In this document: positions 1-7,972 of the stretch, piece after piece | How the letters are laid out: each line of letters opens with the position of its first letter | Numbering within the stretch: the stretch's first letter is position 1 | DNA from: Bordetella parapertussis | Lineage (GTDB): Bacteria; Pseudomonadota; Gammaproteobacteria; Burkholderiales; Burkholderiaceae_C | Direction of reading: 5' to 3' | Length of the DNA: 15,329 nucleotides | Assembly (NCBI GenBank): GCA_943328885.2 | Contig: CALQBT020000014.1 | Coordinates: 1-15,329 of the forward strand | The notes under the pieces: generated by a model | The model's database searches: none | What the model saw: only the letters and a program-made list of their open reading frames with translations | Told to the model about the DNA's origin: nothing | Position numbers and translations under genes: made by a program

Positions 1-1007
1 GCCACTGCCTCCTCGGGTGTGCAAGGCTCACCGCTGGCGCGCCGGACATAGCGCGGGTACAGCAGCAGAGCGCCGGCCACCAGTTCGTCGAGCATGAGCC
101 GCCGGCTGCGCCGGGCGGGTGGGTGGCGATCGGTGCCAAGACCCCAGCCCGCAAAGAAGGGCTGGCCCCAACAAGTGACTTTGACACCGCGCAGCAGCGC
201 TTCGAATCCGGTCAGCGAGGTCATGGTGTGGACCTCGTCGACTTGCGACAGCAACCTCTCCATGGCGACATCGGTGACAAGCTCGTCGCACCAACGGGCC
301 GCCTGTTCTTCCTGCGCGCCCGCTGCGCGCAGGCCCGCCACAACGTCCGGGTGCGGTTTGTAGACGATCCACGCATCGGGGCGGGCACGTCGCACCGCCT
401 GCAGCAGTTCGATGTTGTGGCGTATCACCGGCGAACCGAACCTGATCGAGGCGTCGCTCTCCACCTGCCCTGGTACCAACAGCACGGACTCGGTGTGGGC
501 CGGCCGCACCCAGGCGCGGCCACCGAGGTTGTACTTCGTCAAAGTCTCGCCGACGATCCAGTCGCGCAGTCGGGCTGCGCGAGTCAGCAGCGCGGCGTCG
601 AAGCTTCGGTCTTGCAGCATCACTTCCAGATCGGAGGGCTGTGTCGCGTCGAAATACAGGCCACGCGAATCGATCACCCAGGACAAGGGCCGGACGAGGT
701 CGGCGCCGAGGCCGACCGAGCGCAGAAAGCCGTCTTCGAGGCGCAGGCGCGTGACCGTGGAACCAATGCGGCGCTCCAGGGTTTTGGGAAGGGTCTGGTA
801 CCCCCAGCACGCCAGCACGGCACCGTCTGGGATGTCCCGACTGTCGTGCGTGAAGACCACCCGCGATCGCGGGAAGAAGCGTGGCACGATGCTGCGTTTC
901 CAGGGCGACAAGCCAAACGCATGGACGATGGCTGGATCGCTTTCGTGTACTGCTTTGCGCGCGGTCTCGGCCGCGACGGTTGCCGGGGCCTCGAGCAAGG
1001 TGTTCAC
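1..1007 (-). CDS. kpsC: KpsC-type capsule beta-Kdo transferase, 3' end outside the window
   Basis: Predicted cytoplasmic retaining Kdo transferase that builds the poly-Kdo linker joining group 2 capsule to its phospholipid anchor. I translated this frame by hand: it is open for 335 codons and runs off the left edge. Visible KpsC signatures are AFGLSPWKR near residue 29, EDGFLRSVGLGADL near 90, YFDATQPSDLE, TKYN, VPGQVESDASI, YKPHPDV, DEVHTMTSLTGFEALLRG, PFFAGWG and LLLYPRY near the edge. These match, from memory, the second (C-terminal) module of E. coli KpsC better than the first, so the protein either lacks the other module, carries it downstream, or has the order reversed. The start is a GTG overlapping the TGA of the upstream glycosyltransferase (GTGA), implying translational coupling. 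Family assignment is firm; the exact linkage specificity is inference. Confidence 0.88.
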   Translation of the reverse strand, partial: MNTLLEAPATVAAETARKAVHESDPAIVHAFGLSPWKRSIVPRFFPRSRVVFTHDSRDIPDGAVLACWGYQTLPKTLERRIGSTVTRLRLEDGFLRSVGLGADLVRPLSWVIDSRGLYFDATQPSDLEVMLQDRSFDAALLTRAARLRDWIVGETLTKYNLGGRAWVRPAHTESVLLVPGQVESDASIRFGSPVIRHNIELLQAVRRARPDAWIVYKPHPDVVAGLRAAGAQEEQAARWCDELVTDVAMERLLSQVDEVHTMTSLTGFEALLRGVKVTCWGQPFFAGWGLGTDRHPPARRSRRLMLDELVAGALLLYPRYVRRASGEPCTPEEAV

Positions 1008-2308
1008 CGCGTCATCCTCGCAGCGACGGGTGGCGAAAAAGCCAGCGCTGAACGAGCGGCCGTGCCTTGCGGCACAGACCCTGAGGCCATCAGCGCCTCC
1101 ACCGCGTCGAAATGCCCCGCCCAGGTGGGGACGCGGAAATCTTGCAGCCGCGCGATCTGTGCTTGCCGGGCCTGGCCATCATGGCGGGTATAGGACTCCA
1201 CCGCGGCTAGCCAGGCCGGGCCGTCCAGTGGATCCAGGTACTCCGGCACCGCACCGGCAATTTCGCGGAATACCGGCAGATCGCTGGCCAGCACCGGCAC
1301 GCCAGCGGCCAGGCCTTCGACCAGCGGCATGCCGAAGCCCTCGACGAACGAGGGCATCAACAGCGCCTGCGCGTGGGCCAGCCAGCCGGCCAGTTCGGCA
1401 TCGCAGCAGTGCTGGCGTTCGATCACCACACCCTGCAAGAAAGGGCTGCGCTGCAACTCGCGCAGCAGCGACTCGATCTCCCAGCCGCGCTGGCCGATGA
1501 GCACAAGTCGCGGCGCCGCCGACGTTCCCAGGCGCTGCACCAGGCGGTCCCAGACCTTGAGCAGCAGTGCATGGTTCTTGCGCGGTTCCAGCGTGCCCAG
1601 CGCGACGAAATAAGCCTGTTGCAGCGGCCGTTCGCCGACCCTGCGAGCTGCGCCGAGTGGGGTCGCGCCGCCGCCCTGCCCGAGGCGGGCCACGGTGGCT
1701 GCGGGCATCGGCAGGTGTTCGGCGCGTGCCCACGCCGCCAAGGCATCGAGCGTGGCCTGCGAGTTGGTGACCACTGCACTGGCCCAAGTCAACGCGTGGC
1801 GCATGCGCTGGGCGTGACGGCGAGACTCGCCTGCACGGCAGAACTGTGGGTGCGTGATCGGTATCAGGTCGTGGATCACGAGCAGCGAGCGCGCGCCCCG
1901 CGCGCGCAGGCCCGATGCCCAGTGCGCATGCTCGAGCCCGCTGTGTCCGGCGTTGATCAACCACGGCCCGGCCTGGGCGTGCCGCTGCGGGACTGGCCAG
2001 CGCCAGGTGTCGACCAAGGCGGCGGGTACCGCTGCCAGCAGGCCGAAAGCCATCGCAGCCCAGGGTGCAGAGGGGGGACTGTCGACAGCGCCGATCAGCC
2101 AACGGAAGACTGCCTGCGATGCGCGAGGCGGCAGCGTCAGGTGCAGGCGGCCAATGCGCAGCAGCGCCCGCGCAGCAGGCCGCTGCGGATCGCCGCCAGC
2201 CGGGCCAAGGCCGAATCGCTCGACATAGGCCAGCGCGACGCGATCGACCCCGGTGGGTAGCCGGGTCTTCAGGCGTCGGCCGACGAGTCGTGTGACATCA
2301 ATCCACAT
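1004..2308 (-). CDS. GT4-family glycosyltransferase (glycosyl transferases group 1)
   Basis: A 434-residue GT-B fold glycosyltransferase expected to act in the cytoplasm, moving a sugar from a nucleotide-sugar to the growing capsule chain. The N-terminus (MWIDVTRLVG followed by LPTGVDRVALAYV) is typical of a GT4 subgroup in polysaccharide loci. The C-terminal half has FVALGTLEPRKNH (about 234-246), IGQRGWE (271-277) and the donor-binding E-x7-E motif in EGFGMPLVE (E323 and E331), followed by a GVPVLASDLPVFREI loop. A hydrophobic stretch at about 85-100 may be membrane-associated. It starts with ATG 44 nt after the outer-membrane export gene; no good Shine-Dalgarno is visible. Its stop overlaps the GTG of the KpsC-like gene. 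Donor and acceptor cannot be told from sequence. Confidence 0.9.
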   Translation of the reverse strand: MWIDVTRLVGRRLKTRLPTGVDRVALAYVERFGLGPAGGDPQRPAARALLRIGRLHLTLPPRASQAVFRWLIGAVDSPPSAPWAAMAFGLLAAVPAALVDTWRWPVPQRHAQAGPWLINAGHSGLEHAHWASGLRARGARSLLVIHDLIPITHPQFCRAGESRRHAQRMRHALTWASAVVTNSQATLDALAAWARAEHLPMPAATVARLGQGGGATPLGAARRVGERPLQQAYFVALGTLEPRKNHALLLKVWDRLVQRLGTSAAPRLVLIGQRGWEIESLLRELQRSPFLQGVVIERQHCCDAELAGWLAHAQALLMPSFVEGFGMPLVEGLAAGVPVLASDLPVFREIAGAVPEYLDPLDGPAWLAAVESYTRHDGQARQAQIARLQDFRVPTWAGHFDAVEALMASGSVPQGTAARSALAFSPPVAARMTR

Positions 2309-2337
2309 GGTCAGAGGCTGTCGATACGGTTGCGATG

Positions 2338-2358
2338 CGCTGAGCCGCCGGCTCAGCG
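2338..2358 (-). other. Perfect 9-bp hairpin spanning the stop codon of the export lipoprotein gene
   Basis: The arms CGCTGAGCC and GGCTCAGCG are exact reverse complements separated by a 3-nt loop, and the stop codon of the upstream gene (2353-2355) lies inside one arm. No T-run follows on the minus-strand transcript, so it is not a classical intrinsic terminator. It may affect 3'-end stability, RNA processing or relative expression between the two genes. Confidence 0.5.
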
Positions 2359-3543
2359 GGTCAGGTTGAGGAGGTTGAGGGCGGGCAGGGCAGCGCCCCA
2401 GACCAGGTTGAGGAACTTCTGCAGTTCAGCGGCGGGTGCGTTCGAGACGTACAGCACATCGCGGTGCTTGATCGGGAAGCCCTGAGCGACGAACAAGCTC
2501 GCCGGGTCGCTCAGATCGAGCACATAGACCACCGGCACGCGGCCCTTGTTGCCAGCCCTGTCGGCCGAATCCGCAGGCAGCACAGCGGGGTCCTCGAGGC
2601 GGAAGACGAAGACGCCGCGCGCATCGGCGCGGGCATCGTTGAGGCCGCCGGCCCGCGCCAGCGCCTGCGCGAGCGTGAGACCTTGGGCCTCGAACGGCAG
2701 TTCGTCGTTGCGCCCGGTGGCGCCCAACACCACGAAGCTCAGTGGCTGGGCCAGCACGGTGACCACGTCGCCGGCCTGCAGCCTGACATTCAGGCGCGGA
2801 TCGCTGATCAGCGCGTCCAGTGGCAGCGAGTGCACGGTCTGACTGCGGGTGAGTTGCACGCTGACCTTGCTCACGGGCTGACGGGCGCCGCCTGCTGCGG
2901 CCAGCGCATCGAGCAGTCGTTCGCCGCGAGGCGTCAACGGCATGCGCAGGCTGCTCGCCACCTCGCCCACAACCGTCACGCTGGCATGGCCCGGGCGCGT
3001 CAGGCGCACCATCGCCTGGGGTTGGTTGGCGCGGCCGTCCAGACGGCGCACGATCATCTTCTCCACCTCAGCCAGCGTGCGACCGGCCGCTTCCAATCGG
3101 CCGCCGAAAGGCAGGGAAATCTCGCCATCGGCGTCGATCACCTGCTCGGGCAGCGTGGCCGTGCGGCCCGCGCCGAGGCCGCGTGCATCGCCGTTGCCAC
3201 CGAAGAGCATCGCTGGCGGCGCCTCCCACAGCGTGACCTCGACGGCGTCACCCAGACCTAGCCGCATCGCTTGGCTCTCGGGCAGGCCTGTCGGCGCGTG
3301 CGGCGTCAGGCCGCTCTGCGACAGCGTTGGCGACCAAGAAAATTGAGAGCCCTGAGACTCCATGCGGCGCACGAGGTTGCGACCGATCGGGATCACCTGG
3401 ATGCGACCGTCCCGGTGATCGTCGGTGGGCGTGAGCGCCTGCACCGCACTGCGCGTCGGACCCGAACTCGGCACGACAGCGGGCAGGGTGCCGCAGGCTG
3501 CGAGCAAGGCGGAAAGTGCAAACAAGTTCAGCAGGCGAAGCAT
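2353..3543 (-). CDS. Outer-membrane polysaccharide export lipoprotein (BexD/CtrA/Wza family)
   Basis: Predicted outer-membrane channel component that takes capsule chains from the inner-membrane ABC complex to the cell surface. I chose the ATG at 3543 (396 residues) because it is followed directly by a lipoprotein signal peptide, MLRLLNLFALSALLAAC, with the lipobox cysteine at 17; the frame stays open to 3609 but that adds only a non-signal-like leader. A polysaccharide export domain covers about 95-185 (GLGDAVEVTLWEAPP, ADGEISLPFGGRL, TLAEVEKMI). It is followed by SLBB-type segments at about 188-265 (VTVVGEV... GERLLDALAAAGG) and 267-350 (FVVLGATGR... LTLAQALARAGGL). The end, RDVLYVSNAPAAELQKFLNL, is typical of BexD/CtrA. 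Length fits BexD/CtrA (about 390) rather than E. coli KpsD. It follows a 221-nt gap, so it may have its own promoter. Confidence 0.93.
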   Translation of the reverse strand: MLRLLNLFALSALLAACGTLPAVVPSSGPTRSAVQALTPTDDHRDGRIQVIPIGRNLVRRMESQGSQFSWSPTLSQSGLTPHAPTGLPESQAMRLGLGDAVEVTLWEAPPAMLFGGNGDARGLGAGRTATLPEQVIDADGEISLPFGGRLEAAGRTLAEVEKMIVRRLDGRANQPQAMVRLTRPGHASVTVVGEVASSLRMPLTPRGERLLDALAAAGGARQPVSKVSVQLTRSQTVHSLPLDALISDPRLNVRLQAGDVVTVLAQPLSFVVLGATGRNDELPFEAQGLTLAQALARAGGLNDARADARGVFVFRLEDPAVLPADSADRAGNKGRVPVVYVLDLSDPASLFVAQGFPIKHRDVLYVSNAPAAELQKFLNLVWGAALPALNLLNLTR

Positions 3544-3764
3544 GGTGTTAGGGTGGCCGTCGCCCGGGTGACTCGGTGCGGCTGCGCACGGTAGGCAGAG
3601 TTCTGACATTGGAGCGAAGCGGCGGGTTTGCCAATGCCGCGATAAGGGGCTGGGAAACCAGTCAGTCGGTCCGCCTTCGACCCCGTGGTGCTGGCGTCAC
3701 CGTGTCGGGAGGTCAAGGTATTGGCGGCAGAGCCCCTGGGTCGGCTGCGCTGTTCGGGCGGTCC
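3544..3764. other. Non-coding gap inside the capsule operon
   Basis: This 221-nt stretch separates the pyruvyl transferase stop from the chosen start of the export lipoprotein, whereas most other junctions overlap or are under 50 nt. I see no convincing protein frame in it. A TTGACC hexamer occurs on the minus strand near 3714-3719 but has no good -10 partner, so an internal promoter is possible but not shown. No convincing terminator or repeat was seen. Confidence 0.5.
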
Positions 3765-5054
3765 TCAGGCGGCTGAATCGGTGCGTGCGAAGTCGCCACT
3801 TTCAACGCGTTGTCCTTCTGCCAGATCACGTCCACGGTCCATTCGCAGCCGCAGCGCCTGCTGCACGCCCTCGGGGCAGGTGCCTGCCGCGACAAGGTCG
3901 TCGGTCAGGCGCCGTATGCTGCGGGCCCGCACGTCGTACTGCATGGGTGAGGCGATACGCTGCGGCACGAGCGTGGTCTCGACGCCGTTCTTCACCAGGA
4001 AGGCCCGGTAGGCTTCGTACTTGGCCGGATAGGTCGCGTTGAACAGCGAGAAGTCGGCAGCCTCGCGCAACTGCTCAAGGCTGCTGCTGGAGGAGAAATC
4101 CCGCAGCAGGAGTGTCGGCAGGTTCAAGTACTCGCACAGCTCGCGCGTGCGCGTGTCGAACACCAGGTTCAGCGCCGGCACGCCCGTCAGCAGCGCAGCC
4201 ATGTTGCCGTGGAAGCGCGAGCCCAGCACGAAGTCGAAGCCCTTCATGAAAGCCAGCCCATCGTCCAGGCTGAAGAACCAATGCGTGTGACGGCGGAACC
4301 ATTCGCGCGCCACATCGTGCGCGACCGATCCTTCGTTGTAGTAGTGGAAGAAGAACTCGGTATCCTGGACGTGCTGCGGTTCGTCGGAAGCCAGTCCCAG
4401 CAGATAAGTCTCGCTCTGCGCGATGTAGGCATCGCAGTGCCGCACACCGAAGGCGATCAGCCGCGCAATGCTGTCACGGTACAGGCCTGTGGGGGTGCAG
4501 TGGAAGGCCGTGCGTGCGGCACCCTGGCGCGGCGCGGCGGGCGCGATCTGGAAGTTCGGGTCCAGGCTGTAGAACATCGAGGGGCAGCCGATGACGTCGA
4601 CGTTCTTGATGCCATGGCGGTTGAGCACCTCGGCCGTGTAGTCGCCGCGCAAGCCGATGGTCGTGCTGCGTTCGGACAGCAGCGCCAGGAAGCGCAGCGT
4701 GCCAGCACTCAGCGAGACCTTGTCGCCGTAGTTGTCGGCCTGCGCGCCGGCGCCGATCATGACCACCCGCTCGACGCGCTTGCGCTCCAGCAGGTCGGCC
4801 ACGTCTCCCAGGTCGGTGGACGGGCTGATGAAATTGGACATCGACAGCACCAGGGTCGCGTCCGGCTCTTCCAAGGCCTCGATGTCGAGCAGCGTGACGC
4901 TGTTCTTCAGTTGGCGTGCGACCGCCGCTTCGAAGAAGTAGTTGCCGGTGTTGTGCACCGCAGCGGTCAGCCGCTGCTGCAGGCTGCCGCCTTGCTCGAC
5001 CAGGGGCGGGACGGTGCGCGCAAAGTAGACCTTGCCCACTTGGCGGCCACTCAA
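3765..5054 (-). CDS. Polysaccharide pyruvyl transferase family protein
   Basis: A 429-residue protein of the PS_pyruv_trans superfamily (CsaB/WcaK/ExoV-like), which typically transfers pyruvate from phosphoenolpyruvate to a sugar to make a ketal. Visible features are VVMIGAGAQADNYGDKV (about 97-113), TIGLRGDYTAEVLNRHGIKNVDVIGCPS (about 132-159), in which the surveillance RG-x2-T element is clear, and the family signature GSRFHGNMAALLTGVPAL (about 278-295). The start is a TTG overlapping the TGA of the preceding glycosyltransferase (TTGA); a GTG at 5039 is an alternative. The preceding gene ends at 5051, so coupled translation is likely. Context suggests pyruvylation of a capsule sugar, but some family members have other roles, so the substrate is inference. 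Confidence 0.88.
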   Translation of the reverse strand: MSGRQVGKVYFARTVPPLVEQGGSLQQRLTAAVHNTGNYFFEAAVARQLKNSVTLLDIEALEEPDATLVLSMSNFISPSTDLGDVADLLERKRVERVVMIGAGAQADNYGDKVSLSAGTLRFLALLSERSTTIGLRGDYTAEVLNRHGIKNVDVIGCPSMFYSLDPNFQIAPAAPRQGAARTAFHCTPTGLYRDSIARLIAFGVRHCDAYIAQSETYLLGLASDEPQHVQDTEFFFHYYNEGSVAHDVAREWFRRHTHWFFSLDDGLAFMKGFDFVLGSRFHGNMAALLTGVPALNLVFDTRTRELCEYLNLPTLLLRDFSSSSSLEQLREAADFSLFNATYPAKYEAYRAFLVKNGVETTLVPQRIASPMQYDVRARSIRRLTDDLVAAGTCPEGVQQALRLRMDRGRDLAEGQRVESGDFARTDSAA

Positions 5055-7936
5055 GCCAGCACCGGCTGCGCGCCGGCCAACGAGCTCACGCGCACCGCAT
5101 TCATCACGTCGTCAAGGATGTCGCGGATGACTGGGTGCTTGTGCGCCAGTTCGTCCAACTCGTGCAGCAGCGCAAAGCCCGCGCGACCCTCTTCCTTGCC
5201 AAAGCCCACGAAGTGCTCCAGGGCCGAGCCGAACTCGCCGCTGCGCACCTTGGCTTCGACGTCTGCGTGCCGGCATAGGTAGTCGGCCTCGGCCGGCTTC
5301 AGTGCTTGCGCCAGCAGAAACTGCGCGCGCTCGGATTCCTCGGCCAGCAGGGCGATCTTCAGCGCGGCCCCTGTCAGTACGGGTGCCAGGTCCTTCGCGG
5401 CGCGGCCGCTGCGAAGCGATGTGCCGAAGGCCTTCCAGACATCGGCTGGCAAGCCCACATGGCTGCTCTCGTTGAGCAGTTGCTGGACGAGATCCAACAC
5501 ATTCTTGTCGACGCGTCGGACCGTTTGCAGGTGTTGCGTCAGCAGCCGGGCGGCGTCCTCGTGACGCCCCAAGGCCAAATCCAAGCGCAACGCCAGCATC
5601 GCCGGGTCGAGCGTGTCTCGCAAGCTCGCGCTGCGCGGGTCTTGCGACAGCATGGCATCGAGGTCCAGATCCTCCTGGTCGTCGACCTGTAGAGGCGAGG
5701 CGTCCCCATGCGCCAGATCGTCGGCGAAAGCGGCCTGCAAGCGTGGGCGCCCTTCGGCTTCTGCCAGATCGATCAGGCAGCGCAGCGTGATCGATCGATC
5801 CATGCTGCCGCTCAACAGGCGGTGGCGCAGCGCGGCGGTCTTGGTCAGCGAATACAGCCACCACTGGCGATTGTGGGCGTTGACGGCGACGTGTTTTCCC
5901 ACGTTCAGTCCCGTCAGATCGCGCCAGGCCTCGGGGTTTTGTCGCGTGTCGACAACGTCGAAGCAGCGGCGGAAGTTTCGCGACATGCTGGTGCGCGACA
6001 GCATGCTGGGCCGGCCCACCTCGTAGTAGTAAAGAGGCAGTGGCGCGACCTGCACCTGCTTGCCGGCTTGAATCAGGCGCAGGTATAATTCGTAGTCTTC
6101 GTGGCCCACACCCTGCAACTCGGAGTACCCGCCGATCTCCAGCAGCGCTGCTCTTCGGAAGATGGCCGTGGCAGCGCCGATGCAGTTCTCGGTGGGCGCG
6201 AGCGACAAGGGGCCACCCAGCGGCACATAGCTGACCTTGGTCGGCGACCCGTCACCACGCGTGAGCACCTCGCTGCGAATCGACTCCTCCATGAAAATGT
6301 TCAAGCAGTTGACGGCGTGTGCACCGGTCGACTCGATGGCGGTGACGAGCGTCTGTAGCAATTCGGGCCGGGCAATGTCGTCATCGTCGAGGAAACAGAT
6401 GTACTCGCCGCGCGCTTCGCGCAGGGCTGTGTTGCGCGCCGCGCCGAGGTAGGCGTTGGTTTGGCGCAGCAGTCGCCCGCCGACGCGCCGCAGCAATTTC
6501 TCGACCTGGACCAGAGCCTGGACGGCCTCCTCCGAGGTGGAGCCATCGTCCACCACCAGGATCTCGAAATTGGAGTAGGTCTGACACACCGCCGACAGGA
6601 TGGCATCGATCAGTTTTTTAGGACGCTCATGATGGGTGATGGCAAAAGTGACCAGCGGATGTCGGTCAGGCTGGGTGTCGGCGCGCCGCACGTCGAGCGC
6701 CACCGCGCACTGGGCATGTAAGTCGATCCATTGGCGGTCTATCTCTTCGCTGGTCTCCGACGGCACCGGCACGGTCAGCCCCGACTGGAGGGCTTGACGC
6801 ATCTTGTCGGCCAGCTGCGCGCTGGTGATGTTGCACAGGCCGGCGTAGTCGCGTTCGGCGAACAACTCGTGGCCGCCACCGGCCAGCGACGAGATCACCG
6901 GCACGCCGAGCATGATGGACTCCAGCACGGTGTAGGGGCTGTTTTCGACAGGCGAGGGGATCACCACCACCGGCGCGGGTCGCGACAGGATGTACTGCGC
7001 CGCCTCGTTGCGGGCCATGCCGCTGCGCACGCGAATTGGGAAGCGCCAATCCTTGCAGCGGTCGACCAGGAACACGCCAGAAGGCTGGTTGTCCACCGTA
7101 CCGAACTTGCCCAGGAAGCTGACCAACACCTTGGCCTGTGCCAACTCGTCCTCGATCAGGCTCAGCGCATCGCAGAACACGGCGAAACCCTTGCGATCCT
7201 CGTGACGCGCGAAGAACACGATGTCGGTGGCCGCCCTGCCGGTCTTGACGTGAGGGCGCAGCGCGCGCACGCGCTGCAGCGATTCACAGAGCTGCGAGCA
7301 GACGTTCTTGATGACCCGCGTGTCGGTAGGTAGCTCGAAGCCCTCGTCGCGCAGCCACCGCACCAGGTAGGCGCTGGGGCTGACCACGCAATCGGCCTGC
7401 GCGATCGAGCGGCGTTCCATGAAGTCGATCTTCAACTGGTCTTCGTGCACGAAGAAGCTTTGGTTGGCGTCAATGGTCCAGCGCGTGGGCCCGTGCAACT
7501 GAATCACCAGTCTGGTCGTCATCAGGCCCAGCCCCTGCCGTTTCAGCGAGGTCGCGAAGAAACCCAGACCCTTGTAGTCGTGGAAGTGCACGACGTCATA
7601 GCGCGTCTCAAGCCCTGCCAGGTGGCGTGCGATGGCATACGAGCGCTTTTCATAGCTCAGCGGTTCAGTCACCCACTGCGCGGCGTCGAGAAAGCCCAGT
7701 TTGATGCCTTGCCCGGCGAAGTCAGCGCTCAGGCCGGGCTTGTCAGCCTCGGTCATGGATCCCGGGATCGGGCAGTACAGCACGTCGACCAGCATGCCCC
7801 GGCGGGCCAGCAACTGGGCCAACTCGAGGAAGGCGGCACCGATGCCACCCGAACTGCCAACACCGGCCAGTTCTTCGGTGACCAGGCAAATGCGCAAGGC
7901 GGTGGTGGCTTGGGAAGGGTGGGCGGGATGGTTCAT
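5051..7936 (-). CDS. Bifunctional GT4-GT2 glycosyltransferase with helical C-terminal region
   Basis: A 961-residue fusion that could add two sugars of the capsule repeat. Residues about 14-415 form a GT-B (GT4-like) domain: ICLVTEELAGVGSSGGIG, YDVVHFHDYKG (113-123), QLHGPTRW (146-153), VVSPSAYLVRWL, VFFARHEDRKG (240-250) and a PSPVENSPYTVLESIMLG loop (327-344) that includes E331 and E339. Residues about 426-650 form a GT-A (GT2) domain: LVTFAITHHERPK, ILVVDDGST (459-467), a DDDD metal-binding motif (517-520), and GHEDYELYLRL (611-621) holding the ED of the acceptor/base site. Residues about 660-961 are predominantly helical, possibly TPR-like, with no motif I can name. It begins with ATG 36 nt after the upstream glycosyltransferase stop, without a clear ribosome site. 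Sugars transferred are unknown. Confidence 0.9.
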   Translation of the reverse strand: MNHPAHPSQATTALRICLVTEELAGVGSSGGIGAAFLELAQLLARRGMLVDVLYCPIPGSMTEADKPGLSADFAGQGIKLGFLDAAQWVTEPLSYEKRSYAIARHLAGLETRYDVVHFHDYKGLGFFATSLKRQGLGLMTTRLVIQLHGPTRWTIDANQSFFVHEDQLKIDFMERRSIAQADCVVSPSAYLVRWLRDEGFELPTDTRVIKNVCSQLCESLQRVRALRPHVKTGRAATDIVFFARHEDRKGFAVFCDALSLIEDELAQAKVLVSFLGKFGTVDNQPSGVFLVDRCKDWRFPIRVRSGMARNEAAQYILSRPAPVVVIPSPVENSPYTVLESIMLGVPVISSLAGGGHELFAERDYAGLCNITSAQLADKMRQALQSGLTVPVPSETSEEIDRQWIDLHAQCAVALDVRRADTQPDRHPLVTFAITHHERPKKLIDAILSAVCQTYSNFEILVVDDGSTSEEAVQALVQVEKLLRRVGGRLLRQTNAYLGAARNTALREARGEYICFLDDDDIARPELLQTLVTAIESTGAHAVNCLNIFMEESIRSEVLTRGDGSPTKVSYVPLGGPLSLAPTENCIGAATAIFRRAALLEIGGYSELQGVGHEDYELYLRLIQAGKQVQVAPLPLYYYEVGRPSMLSRTSMSRNFRRCFDVVDTRQNPEAWRDLTGLNVGKHVAVNAHNRQWWLYSLTKTAALRHRLLSGSMDRSITLRCLIDLAEAEGRPRLQAAFADDLAHGDASPLQVDDQEDLDLDAMLSQDPRSASLRDTLDPAMLALRLDLALGRHEDAARLLTQHLQTVRRVDKNVLDLVQQLLNESSHVGLPADVWKAFGTSLRSGRAAKDLAPVLTGAALKIALLAEESERAQFLLAQALKPAEADYLCRHADVEAKVRSGEFGSALEHFVGFGKEEGRAGFALLHELDELAHKHPVIRDILDDVMNAVRVSSLAGAQPVLA

Positions 7937-7972
7937 GGCGTGGTGGGGTGAGAGGGTTGGGAATGGGTCAGT

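Noticed and set aside
28..922. Minus-strand open frames in other phases within the KpsC-like gene
   Set aside because: They overlap the frame that carries the KpsC motifs and read as low-complexity Arg/Ala/Pro sequence.
123..1500. Long plus-strand open frames opposite the KpsC-like and GT4 genes
   Set aside because: They are antisense shadows produced by high GC. Their products are Arg/Pro/Ala/Gln-rich without family motifs, while the minus strand has clear motif-bearing proteins.
2353..2420. Short direct repeats of CAGGTTGAGGA
   Set aside because: They encode the repeated Leu-Asn-Leu of the lipoprotein C-terminus and have only two clear copies; no sign of a functional repeat array.
3544..3609. 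Upstream ATG for the export lipoprotein gene
   Set aside because: Starting at 3609 would place 22 non-signal residues before a perfect lipoprotein signal peptide, and no ribosome site supports it.
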